The translations under genes and the position numbers were made by a program. A stretch of 64,000 nt of DNA, taken from assembly GCA_004352715.1 (NCBI GenBank), contig SCFE01000073.1, forward strand, positions 1,668,422-1,732,421, in the 5' to 3' direction. Numbering within the stretch: the stretch's first letter is position 1; every line of letters begins with the position of its first letter. This DNA is from Hofstenia miamia (Eukaryota > Xenacoelomorpha > Acoela). The notes below the pieces were generated by a model that saw nothing but the letters and a program-made list of their open reading frames with translations, searched no databases and had not been told where the DNA came from. Shown piece by piece: positions 20,339 to 29,989 of this stretch.

Positions 20339-21010
20339 TTAATACTTGGTTGGATATCCTTTTGCCTTGATAACTGTATCAACCCTATTTGGTAAATATT
20401 TATACAAAGAATCAATGTATTCGTTGGAAATCATATAAAATTCCTCTTGAGTGAATTTCCATATGTCAGCCGCTGAAGTAGGCATCTTCTGAAAAACACG
20501 TCTTTTTAGTTCCATCCACAAATTTTCTAAAATATTTAAATCAGGGGATTGTGCTGGCAATGAGTCCAGCAAACGATTCCAGATTCTTCCGTGAAGAGCA
20601 TTGTTTGGGGACTGGTATGGCATGGCGCCCCATCTTGCTGGTAAATATCATCCACATCAAGCAAAGGCAACAAGTTATTTTGCAAAATCATGCAATATTG
20701 CCGACTTTTTAAAGTTCCATCAACTTTAGCAATAATTCGCTTGCCACTTGACCAAATAGCTGCCCAAACCATTACTGACTGACCACCATACTTAGAAGTT
20801 TTGAGTGTATATCGAGATTCCACACGATTCTTTGTTCCTTTTGGTCGTCTCACATAAACTCTTCACTTAGGCCTAAGCTCAATTCGGCATTCATCCGAAA
20901 AAACAATGCGTGAGCATTCCTCAGAGAAGTTACATTGACGCAACCTACACCAAGCAAGTCGATTTAATCTCTGAGACTTTGATAAATATGGCTTCTTAGA
21001 TGCAATATGT
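20339..21010 (-). pseudogene. Tc1-like transposase, inserted in the P element
   Basis: The minus-strand reading starts near 21000 with SKKPYLSKSQRLNRLAWCR. It continues CSRIVFSDECRIELRPK (first catalytic Asp), RRPKGTKNRVESRY, VMVWAAIWSSGKR, IYQQDGAPCHTS (second Asp), and ILENLWMELKRRVFQ (catalytic Glu of a DD34E triad). The end is RVDTVIKAKGYPTKY at 20339. There is one in-frame stop near 20867 and a frame change in the 20536-20623 overlap. All three acidic residues are present, so the copy is young but inactive. It splits the C-terminal part of the surrounding P transposase. Confidence 0.85.
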
Positions 21011-21039
21011 CGATAATGTACCCAACTATGTAAGACAAT

Positions 21040-21840
21040 ATCTCATTTTCATCTTTTACAAATTCAATGTTGCTAGTAAATGATAGATTTATTTTTTCTA
21101 GCCACTTCCATTCAGTCTTTCCTTTTCCAATAATTTACAGTTGAAACAATCAATTGTTTCATCAAACTTAGGAAGGGTAAATGTTTGAAATCGTTTCCAA
21201 CAGTTTCTAATTGTTTTAAACAATTGGACAGCGTCAAATGCATTTAACAATTTCCGATAAACCGATATATTTATCCGCGAATTATCACATATTAATCCTC
21301 TTAAAACTAAATTTAATGCCTCTATTTGATTGAATACATTCAATAAGCACTGAACGAGGCTCTCACTTGTAGAGGAATGCATAGGAAGGGAACGAATAAC
21401 ACAGCAATTTGACGACCTTAAGTTTGATAACATAAAAGAATATACAGTTTTATGCATTTGATCAGTGTCATTATCTAAGCCTTGTACTGATTTTCCCGTA
21501 TAAGAAACATCTTGACTGAGAAACATTTCATCAAAAATAATAACAACGTCTTATTCAACAAACATTTTTTCAGTCATTTTTTCAACATTAATATCTCCTT
21601 GTATTAATCCATAAAGCGTAGTTAATGAAGGAATTGGAATATGTTGAGATATCAATTGATAGAACGACCTTGAGCAACATTTAATAAGAATAGCAAATCT
21701 TAGGTGTTGGTTGGAAAATTTTTTACGGTCAATGAATGAATGAGAAATTATATCACTCTGGAAGTGGGACTGGACAATTGTAGAGGTGTAGTTTAACCGT
21801 AAGATCAGAGAAAATAACGATACTCTTTGTAACAAGCGGA
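21040..21840 (-). pseudogene. P-element transposase (second copy), catalytic part
   Basis: The minus-strand frame 21835-21551 has SHSFIDRKKFSNQHLRFAIL and SRSFYQLISQHIPIPSLTTL, corresponding to the HTH/linker after the THAP domain in P and THAP9 proteins. After one stop, IIFDEMFLSQDVSYTG carries the first catalytic Asp. The next frame (21526-21098) includes LVLRGLICDNSRIN with the second Asp. The reading shifts frame near 21100 to WLEKINLSFTSNIEFVKDEN and then YIVGYI, the start of the C-terminal domain, where the Tc1 copy interrupts it. Unlike the first P element (2522-5549), this one keeps the first Asp motif. Confidence 0.8.
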
Positions 21841-22091
21841 ATCACTTTTTCCATAAAATATAACCTCACAAACATCGTATAAATTTGATTTGATTTCGCC
21901 CAGTTTAGTAATCCTATCGCGATTATTAAAAGTAGTCATTTCATCATTGAGAATATTTCGGACCTAAACATTTGAATAATTATTCGAAATAACCAGAAAA
22001 GCACTGGGACTTTTTTTTGCAAAACATTAGTTTAATAATTTAATCTTGTTAGGGCTTACGTGCAAGTACATTTATTAATTATATTCAAAAG

Positions 22092-23110
22092 TATATATAT
22101 ATATATATATNNNNNNNNNNNNNNNNNNNNNNNNNNNNNNNNNNNNNNNNNNNNNNNNNNNNNNNNNNNNNNNNNNNNNNNNNNNNNNNNNNNNNNNNNN
22201 NNNNNNNNNNNNNNNNNNNNNNNNNNNNNNNNNNNNNNNNNNNNNNNNNNNNNNNNNNNNNNNNNNNNNNNNNNNNNNNNNNNNNNNNNNNNNNNNNNNN
22301 NNNNNNNNNNNNNNNNNNNNNNNNNNNNNNNNNNNNNNNNNNNNNNNNNNNNNNNNNNNNNNNNNNNNNNNNNNNNNNNNNNNNNNNNNNNNNNNNNNNN
22401 NNNNNNNNNNNNNNNNNNNNNNNNNNNNNNNNNNNNNNNNNNNNNNNNNNNNNNNNNNNNNNNNNNNNNNNNNNNNNNNNNNNNNNNNNNNNNNNNNNNN
22501 NNNNNNNNNNNNNNNNNNNNNNNNNNNNNNNNNNNNNNNNNNNNNNNNNNNNNNNNNNNNNNNNNNNNNNNNNNNNNNNNNNNNNNNNNNNNNNNNNNNN
22601 NNNNNNNNNNNNNNNNNNNNNNNNNNNNNNNNNNNNNNNNNNNNNNNNNNNNNNNNNNNNNNNNNNNNNNNNNNNNNNNNNNNNNNNNNNNNNNNNNNNN
22701 NNNNNNNNNNNNNNNNNNNNNNNNNNNNNNNNNNNNNNNNNNNNNNNNNNNNNNNNNNNNNNNNNNNNNNNNNNNNNNNNNNNNNNNNNNNNNNNNNNNN
22801 NNNNNNNNNNNNNNNNNNNNNNNNNNNNNNNNNNNNNNNNNNNNNNNNNNNNNNNNNNNNNNNNNNNNNNNNNNNNNNNNNNNNNNNNNNNNNNNNNNNN
22901 NNNNNNNNNNNNNNNNNNNNNNNNNNNNNNNNNNNNNNNNNNNNNNNNNNNNNNNNNNNNNNNNNNNNNNNNNNNNNNNNNNNNNNNNNNNNNNNNNNNN
23001 NNNNNNNNNNNNNNNNNNNNNNNNNNNNNNNNNNNNNNNNNNNNNNNNNNNNNNNNNNNNNNNNNNNNNNNNNNNNNNNNNNNNNNNNNNNNNNNNNNNN
23101 NNNNNNNNNN
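22092..23110. other. (TA)n followed by a 1,000-N scaffold gap
   Basis: TA run 22092-22110, then exactly 1,000 Ns. The right neighbour is a reverse-oriented contig that does not belong here. Confidence 0.9.
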
Positions 23111-23297
23111 GTGCTGCAAGATCCAAGCGATGAGCTGCGAACGGTAGCACTCTTAAAAGTTGAAAATGAACATTCGATGGAACGTCTACTCTTAGTAATA
23201 GAGCGCTCACCTCTGGAAGCACGACTTCAGCAAATGTTGCACTGTGACGTGCGACACTTACGCTAGCTCGAATGGAAGATTCGACCTCGGTTTGATC
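23111..23297 (-). CDS. INTS7: Integrator complex subunit 7, exon 3, partial copy on the inverted contig
   Basis: The same exon as 18227-18508, cut off by the gap at 23110 after DLAA. The protein sequence is unchanged over the shared part. It should not be counted as a second gene. Confidence 0.88.
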
Positions 23298-23831
23298 CTA
23301 AGCAAAACATTTCAGTTTTCATCATATACTTGGTATGAAGTTTTAATTTTATTTAAAGAAAAAAGTATATTTTAAAGTATGAGTTTTATAATAAATACTT
23401 ATGCATATGAAATTTTTGAAATGAACATCTAAAATCTGACATCAAATATTTTTGTCATTACATATACTGTGATAAAAAGCTTTCAAACACCACCTGTAAC
23501 AAGATATTTGTTCAAAATATGATTTCGATTTTCATTATCACACCATGTCGAATTACTTAATTTCGAACTCCCATTTCTTAAAAAGGTTTTATCAAAGAGT
23601 TTTCTTACCATCCTGCTTTTTATTTGAGGGGATTAAATACAATCTTCATTAAAATTTAAGAAAGATAACAAAGGAAATAAGGATGAAATCAAAAACAAGC
23701 AAGGCGGTATACATTTAAAGACATGGTATCCATTTGAGGGCCTTGGTATGAAATGGGTTAACACAATATACTTCAATAAAAATTTGAATATATAAGACCA
23801 CTAAATTCTTTTTAATTGGCAAAAAAATTAC

Positions 23832-24063
23832 GTTGGAACGAAGAGCTTCTCGGATTACGTGATGACAACTGCGCTTTTTATGAGAAATTACAGCTGTTGC
23901 ACCTAGCTGCCGGAGACACAGTGATCGAGCTATCGGATCATTACTGTGTATAACCGATTCAATTCGCATTAGGAATTCATCTTGATTTAGGATTTTGTCA
24001 AGATGTGGTTCACATCTCATTGTCACCTTCACAATGTTCAGAAGAATAACATTCGGGGCATTT
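23832..24063 (-). CDS. INTS7: Integrator complex subunit 7, complete coding exon 2 on the inverted contig
   Basis: A 232-bp exon between acceptor TTATTTAG and donor CAAC|GTAATT. Completing the split Arg codon, it reads NAPNVILLNIVKVTMRCEPH, then LDKILNQDEFLMRIESVIHS, then NDPIARSLCLRQLGATAVIS and on to RSN. Vertebrate INTS7 has the parallel segment LKVTQQSEKHLEKILNVDEF and SVIHSNDPVAR. Phase is 2 in and 0 out, exactly fitting exon 1 (ends 15536) and exon 3 (starts 18227). It is antisense only because of contig orientation. Confidence 0.88.
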
Positions 24064-24803
24064 CTAAATAACTTTGTTTATTCGGTGATATTAAACGAGC
24101 ATAAAAAAGCATTCACATTAACATAAACGCGACTCCTCAGGTGATTGGAAAAAAAATGCAACGACTACCTTAAATTTACTTGTGAAAACCTATACTTCCA
24201 ACGACATTCAGAATTTGTGTAAATCAATCAGGGATTGGAAATTATTTATTGCAAAAAAATAATTTGCAATAAAATAATTGCAGTTGTTTATTTTCAAAAA
24301 TAATAATTTATTTTTCCAAAAATATTATTGTAACAATAATATTGAAGATTATTTTTCGAAAAATTCTTGAATCTCAAAAGCGTAAATATAAAAAAATTCA
24401 ACAAGATCAAGTTGAAACTGCGTTTTCAGGATTGCATATAAACTGTCCATGTATTAACTAACATTATTGTGCTGTAAGTTGATTTGCTAACAGTATTTCA
24501 TGGGCTTATTTAACTTTGTTTGATCAAGGGTCACCGATTTCTTCATTTGCCCTCCCCACTATTAAACTTTTAAATAATACTAAAATAGTTATTCGACTTT
24601 CTTAATGAGACTTGCTGACTTTTACAAATGTTCATAGCCATTTTTCTCAATAGCTTCTCACTTAATGTAGGATGTTGTTATTCAATCAGGGGTAGAGTCG
24701 TTCTATTTTGCGAAACTAATCATTATTGTAAGCTAGAAAAATATATGTGAAATAGCCAAGAAGCTTTTAATCGATAACTTAGAAATGAATTCTGATAAAT
24801 TAA

Positions 24804-25803
24804 NNNNNNNNNNNNNNNNNNNNNNNNNNNNNNNNNNNNNNNNNNNNNNNNNNNNNNNNNNNNNNNNNNNNNNNNNNNNNNNNNNNNNNNNNNNNNNNNN
24901 NNNNNNNNNNNNNNNNNNNNNNNNNNNNNNNNNNNNNNNNNNNNNNNNNNNNNNNNNNNNNNNNNNNNNNNNNNNNNNNNNNNNNNNNNNNNNNNNNNNN
25001 NNNNNNNNNNNNNNNNNNNNNNNNNNNNNNNNNNNNNNNNNNNNNNNNNNNNNNNNNNNNNNNNNNNNNNNNNNNNNNNNNNNNNNNNNNNNNNNNNNNN
25101 NNNNNNNNNNNNNNNNNNNNNNNNNNNNNNNNNNNNNNNNNNNNNNNNNNNNNNNNNNNNNNNNNNNNNNNNNNNNNNNNNNNNNNNNNNNNNNNNNNNN
25201 NNNNNNNNNNNNNNNNNNNNNNNNNNNNNNNNNNNNNNNNNNNNNNNNNNNNNNNNNNNNNNNNNNNNNNNNNNNNNNNNNNNNNNNNNNNNNNNNNNNN
25301 NNNNNNNNNNNNNNNNNNNNNNNNNNNNNNNNNNNNNNNNNNNNNNNNNNNNNNNNNNNNNNNNNNNNNNNNNNNNNNNNNNNNNNNNNNNNNNNNNNNN
25401 NNNNNNNNNNNNNNNNNNNNNNNNNNNNNNNNNNNNNNNNNNNNNNNNNNNNNNNNNNNNNNNNNNNNNNNNNNNNNNNNNNNNNNNNNNNNNNNNNNNN
25501 NNNNNNNNNNNNNNNNNNNNNNNNNNNNNNNNNNNNNNNNNNNNNNNNNNNNNNNNNNNNNNNNNNNNNNNNNNNNNNNNNNNNNNNNNNNNNNNNNNNN
25601 NNNNNNNNNNNNNNNNNNNNNNNNNNNNNNNNNNNNNNNNNNNNNNNNNNNNNNNNNNNNNNNNNNNNNNNNNNNNNNNNNNNNNNNNNNNNNNNNNNNN
25701 NNNNNNNNNNNNNNNNNNNNNNNNNNNNNNNNNNNNNNNNNNNNNNNNNNNNNNNNNNNNNNNNNNNNNNNNNNNNNNNNNNNNNNNNNNNNNNNNNNNN
25801 NNN
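24804..25803. other. 1,000-N scaffold gap
   Basis: Exactly 1,000 Ns of unknown true length. The 5' end of the piggyBac element to the right is lost in it. Confidence 0.95.
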
Positions 25804-27170
25804 CCACTTTTCTGCAATATTTTGTGTAGAAATCGTTACGAAAAAATTAAACGTTTTTTGCGATTTGATGAGAAGAGAACACGTTCTTTCGAATCGATGA
25901 TCCTTTCACTCATGTTCGAGAAATCTTTGATAAAATCGCCAAACGTTGCCGCGAAAACTTTGTTCCCAACTTTTCTTTATGCATCGACGAGCAGCTAGTT
26001 CCCATGAAAACCCGTTGTCGATTTGTTGTTTTTATGCCCAACAAACCCGATAAATTCGGATTTAAATTTTGGTTGCTAGTCGACAACTCCACCAAATATG
26101 TTTGGAACATTGTCCCTTATTTGGGAAAATGCGAAGCACCTGACCGAAATGGCGAACGTCTTGCTGAATTTGCAGTCAAGAAGCTACTGTCTTTTTGGAA
26201 CGAAAATCCTACAATATAACTTGTGATAACTTCTTCACGAGCGTCTCTCTTGCGAACTACCTCTCGTCGAAGCAGACCACTCTAGTTGGCACCGTGCGCA
26301 CAAATTCTCGTGGTCTGCCAGAAGAGATGAAAAGCGAATCTCTCGAGTTGCACGAAACGTGCTTTTATTACAGTCAAAGTGATGAGATCCTCGCCTTGAA
26401 ACATCAAGGCAAGCAAAAAAAGAGTGTATGCCTCCTTACGACCATGCACGTCAACCCAAAGTGTGACGAGTCGGGTAAGAGGAAACCTTTTCCAATTCTT
26501 TTTAACAATAAAAATAAATGCGGAGTCGACGCAGCTGATTCCATGCTGCGGCTTTACTCGACACGCGCAGCAAGTCGCTGCTGGCCTGTTACCATTTGGC
26601 ACAATATGTTGGATGTGGCTCTCCTCAACTCGTGGATTGTTTTCAAGGAAAGCAAGGATTCTGAAATTCCACGGAAAGTTTTCTTGCTAAACCTTGTTGA
26701 GCAACTGGCCTGTACACAAGCTCGAGCTGTGACTCCATTGCAATTTCCACCACCGTGTCGCAATACCTCAACCAAACGAAAATGTGGTGTGATTATGTGT
26801 AAGAACCGCCTGTCTGTGAAATGCTGATCGTGCGGAATTTTTCTTTGCGGTTCGCACTGTGACAATGCAATTGAAAAGTTTGCTTTGACGACCTGCGCAA
26901 ACTGCCTTTGATTTCGCAAACTTTGTTGGTCTACAAACTCTCTCGTCCATAAATTGGTTTTACATGTTTATACAGTACATGTACATGTTAATAAATTGCT
27001 TTTACATGCTCATGTGTATAAAACATTGTCAATTTCAAATAATACACATTGTTTTTATTATAAAGATGTTAAGAATGAGAATAGGATCAATTTTAGTCTT
27101 TCTTATTGAATTTCGTCAAAAATGACGAAATGGGGCTTCGAGGTAGAAAAAAAGCCCGGGGCTTCTAGTG
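25804..27170 (+). mobile_element. piggyBac transposon, left end lost in gap
   Basis: The right terminus reads GGGGCTTCTAGTG and abuts TTAA (27171-27174), the piggyBac target site. The ACTAG core of this end is shared with the 213-bp TTAA-flanked element at 55384-55596. Between the gap and this terminus is most of a piggyBac transposase. Confidence 0.85.
25850..26910 (+). pseudogene. piggyBac-family transposase, frameshifted
   Basis: The plus-strand reading begins after the gap with FEKSLIKSP-like remnants. It gives FSLCIDEQLVPMKTRCRFVV (first catalytic Asp in the CIDEQ motif), FKFWLLVDNSTKYVWNIVPY, and a frame change near 26200-26220. Next are NITCDNFFTSVSLANYL (second Asp, CDNFFTS) and NNKNKCGVDAADSMLRLYS (third Asp region). 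The frame stops at 26827, but a Cys-rich end (CGIFLCGSHCDN) is readable afterwards in another frame, as in the C-terminal zinc-binding domain of the family. Only a few lesions separate it from an open frame. Base composition is more GC-rich than the surrounding intron, which suggests recent arrival. Confidence 0.85.
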
Positions 27171-27174
27171 TTAA

Positions 27175-27686
27175 ACATAGACCCTATAACCTAAACCTAA
27201 AACCTAAATTTTACAATATTTTATAGACCTAAACAATGAATTTTTAACATTTGATGACGACACTTTGGCTTTTAGAAATCAGAATCCCCTGCACTGCAAT
27301 AACGCCTATATATACTATGCTATACAATCAATAAAGTACCTTTGGTCTTGGTCTTACTTCAGCTACTGTCAAATGACTTGCAAAATTAAATATAGTTGGA
27401 ATGGGATGTAGAGTCCATGTGGTCGGGGTTACTCTACCAGTCAACGGACTGAAGAGTGGGTGGCAACAGATCAGCTCTGGCATTTCCCCTAGAAGTGTGC
27501 AGCCAGCTTAATCATGCTTGTCCTCTGGCGACCCCTGGCACGCAGAGTGCTGATCTGTGTTGAGTCTGATCAGCAGAGAGTGAAGCCGAAGGCCGAGCTT
27601 CATGAGAGGGTTGCGCCTCTCTACAGCGTTCGCCAACCAAGGCTACTAACTGAGGTAACTCGTGAGCACCTGCGTCTGCCTGTTAT
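27175..27686. other. unassigned stretch; GC-richer block at 27400-27686
   Basis: 27400-27686 is clearly richer in GC than its surroundings (for example GGCGACCCCTGGCACGCAGA) and has no protein homology that I recognise. It may be a transposon or SINE piece cut by the gap at 27687. Confidence 0.4.
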
Positions 27687-27908
27687 NNNNNNNNNNNNNN
27701 NNNNNNNNNNNNNNNNNNNNNNNNNNNNNNNNNNNNNNNNNNNNNNNNNNNNNNNNNNNNNNNNNNNNNNNNNNNNNNNNNNNNNNNNNNNNNNNNNNNN
27801 NNNNNNNNNNNNNNNNNNNNNNNNNNNNNNNNNNNNNNNNNNNNNNNNNNNNNNNNNNNNNNNNNNNNNNNNNNNNNNNNNNNNNNNNNNNNNNNNNNNN
27901 NNNNNNNN
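27687..27908. other. 222-N assembly gap
   Basis: Non-round gap length, so probably estimated from linking data. The right edge is a poly-T run. Confidence 0.95.
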
Positions 27909-28150
27909 TTTTTTTTTTTTTTTTCTCGTCCTGATTTGGTAAGATGAATGTACTTTTTTTCAAAATGATTCTCGCAAACAACAGAATGCTTTGAGGGAAC
28001 AAAATTCTTTTGGTGAATGCTTTTGAACCAGCGTTCATAATTTTCTTTATCTTTAGGAAAGGCAACCATCGTCACTTTATTCGCAGCATAATTCTTAGTA
28101 GAGTCATATCCATTTTTACAATTTGGAACGCTGCATTTGGATGGCATATT
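27909..28150 (-). pseudogene. THAP domain of the second P element
   Basis: Starting at an ATG near 28147, the frame reads MPSKCSVPNCKNGYDS, then TMVAFPKDKENYERWFKSIH, then VVCENHFEKKYI. This is the C2CH zinc finger: C-x4-C, the conserved Trp and Pro, then C-x2-H with a following Phe. Unlike the THAP copy at 4804-5073, all four zinc ligands are present. It lies just inside the inverted repeat at 28240-28312 and on the same strand as the P transposase at 21 kb. The frame enters a poly-A/Lys run and then the gap. Confidence 0.85.
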
Positions 28151-28239
28151 ATTATAAGTGAAACTCGTCTGATGCAATGAAAACGACGTACAACGTTTGG
28201 CTAAAATGTTTTATTCTTATGAAATTGTTTATTTGCACA

Positions 28240-28312
28240 AGATATTATCAGCCCGGTTTTGTTTTTCGCTGAATGCAAATTGAACGACTGTAATTTAAGT
28301 TGGCTGTGGTAC
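28240..28312. repeat. subterminal inverted repeat of the second P element (5' side)
   Basis: Reverse-complement match to 19646-19717, including TTATCAGCCCGGTTTTGT and CTGAATGCAAATTGAACG. It marks the 5' side of the element just upstream of its THAP exon. Confidence 0.65.
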
Positions 28313-28506
28313 GAACTATCATATTCGTCACATTTATATTTGTATACACAAGAGGAAATCAAAGATAATGAAATCAGATCTTTATTTTTAAGCACATATG
28401 CAGTTTTAGCGTTTGAAATATTGGTGAAATCTTTACGTTCAACACATTGTTATATTAATGTATTTTTCTCTTTAAAATGATTGCTGAATTTGATACTATG
28501 TATGGC

Positions 28507-28508
<2 letters not shown>

Positions 28509-28548
<40 letters not shown>

Positions 28549-28556
28549 ATGTGTGT
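28509..28556. repeat. (TA)n-(GT)n compound microsatellite
   Basis: TA run to 28540, then GTGTGTGTATGTGTGT. Confidence 0.9.
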
Positions 28557-28656
28557 AATTATGCATGTATTTTGATTGCTATGTTATTTTATCTTATGTT
28601 TTATTACGTTAATTAAAATAAATTTAACAGAATAGACTAAAATGTGTAGTTATATA

Positions 28657-29222
28657 TGGTGTCCCATAATTAACGCTACACTTGAATACATCGCTCTGTT
28701 TTGTAAGCTAATAGAAAGTCATTCAAACCAACTCTGTCATAAACGAACTGTATTATAAGATAAAAACGGTCACAAATGTTCAAAAGTGTGTCCGGTACAT
28801 TCAATACATTTTTTCATACGGTGAAAAACTGATGCACAGACCTTCTTGTGCAGAAAAATATCCGCACCCATGACTGCAAATTCATGATCAATTGCTTCAA
28901 GCAAATCAGGTGTTTTTTCATCACCATATTTTGCCCTCCATTTTTTACGCTCAATTCCCGCATTGCCAGATGCAAAGTAAGTTTCGATGATAAATATTCG
29001 CTCTTGTGAAAAACGTTGCAATCTATACCTTAATAAGATTAACAATAAATAAACCCACTCACAAATAATACTAATTGATTTGAAATTTAAGAAGTCATTA
29101 AGTGCCAGTGTCGAAGAAATTCATTACTACGCTTAAATTTGAAGCCTACTTGCTCATATTGTTGCTTGACTCTTAATGAATCATTTTTAATGCTAGTGTA
29201 ACCTTACTTTTGGGACATCCTG
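28657..29222 (-). mobile_element. 566-bp internally deleted Tc1-like element coding an HTH-to-tail fusion
   Basis: The ends are inverted repeats: TGTCCCATAATTAACGCTAC on the left and, as reverse complement, TGTCCCAAAAGTAAGGTTAC on the right (about 19 of 23 match). TA flanks both sides. The minus-strand frame (29045-28770) begins near RLQRFSQERIFIIETYFASG, the N-terminal HTH of DUF4817-type transposases. It passes through KKWRAKYGDEKTPD straight into LLEAIDHEFAVMG and ends FHRMKKCIECTGHTFEHL, the usual C-terminal tail. The whole DDE core is missing, with no frame break at the junction. No ATG precedes the HTH in this frame, so translation would need a spliced or lost start. Confidence 0.75.
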
Positions 29223-29516
29223 TATATCAGTCCAAGTTAATAACGCTATATTATATTTACTTTTGCAGCGCACTGTGCATACCGTCAGGAAATGTTGCAA
29301 TGTTATCAAATTTTCAGTTTAAAAATTTTTCATGAAATTCGTGAACATTGTAAAGCATAAATACAAGTCTGTGGCAAGTAGCAATTTATCAACACTTTCC
29401 ATTTTAAAAAATGGTAGCAGATGCGCATATAATGACGACTGCAGCAGTGCATGACTGATCGAAACAATGTAATGCATCGGTTGAATTCATCAAGTGCTCC
29501 CATTAACTTATTGTAT

Positions 29517-29859
29517 TCATGAATGAAGCACATCTTCATCTGCATGGATTATACCCATCCACACTCGATCATTATTCCAGAAAATATGCACACGAATCCA
29601 AGCTTCACTCCAGTTTGGAATAAGTTCTTCTGTTGATGCTTGGGTAATTTCCCCAGATTTGTCCCAGTATACATGAATGCGGCTCATAGTTTCCACTAAT
29701 CCGGCCATAATGTGGCCAGTATGGTGTTGATCTGATGCCCAAAAAACAGGTAGATTGGTTTCAGTACATTCATCAAGACGTATGTCATTTCCTGAAACAC
29801 AGTTGATGCTGCCATCATTATCCCATAGCACAACAAAGCTATGATCACACATAATGTGC
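29517..29859 (-). CDS. exon-like frame of unknown gene, possible UBE2O-like SH3-type repeats
   Basis: A minus-strand frame follows a good 3' splice site (TTATTTCAG, exon from 29859). It encodes about 114 residues with two similar beta-rich blocks: FVVLWDNDGSINCVSGNDIR and RIHVYWDKSGEITQASTEEL. A third start is RVHIFWNNDRVWMG. The pattern 'V-x-W-x-D/N-G-S ... D/E-L' resembles the small barrel repeats of the large E2/E3 enzyme UBE2O, but I cannot confirm it. A possible donor, TGG|GTATAATCC, lies before the stop at 29517. It sits antisense in INTS7 intron 3, so it could be a nested gene exon, a retained fragment or another misjoin. Confidence 0.35.
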
Positions 29860-29989
29860 CTGAAATAATAAACATAACCAGTAATAAAAAGTTTCCATAC
29901 TGACCGAAGTGTACTTTTAAGTACACTACCTTATTTAACAATAATATAGAAGTGCAAAGATAAATAATTAAAAAATATGAAATGAACAT

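Larger units (their letters stand above)
23111..24803 (-). other. reverse-oriented contig duplicating INTS7 exons 2-3 and the adjacent P-like element
   Basis: Bounded on both sides by 1,000-N gaps. As reverse complement, 23111-23926 matches 17597-18413 and 24229-24803 matches 16598-17172, with only scattered single-base and small indel differences. The middle (23927-24228) is unique and holds the 5' half of exon 2 plus its acceptor. It is therefore an allelic or misplaced copy of the same locus, not an independent gene. Confidence 0.9.

Noticed and set aside
22056-23222. Long frames across the 22.1-23.1 kb gap
   Set aside because: Gap artefacts. Only the INTS7 exon 3 part outside the gap is real.
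18302-23222. A possible real inverted gene duplication of INTS7 exons 2-3
   Set aside because: The copy is bounded by 1,000-N gaps, nearly identical, and supplies the missing target duplication of the intron-1 transposon. It is the same locus placed in reverse.
26282-26950. Minus-strand open frames within the piggyBac transposase
   Set aside because: They are shadows of the GC-richer coding strand. No family motif is seen in them, while the plus strand has all three catalytic regions.
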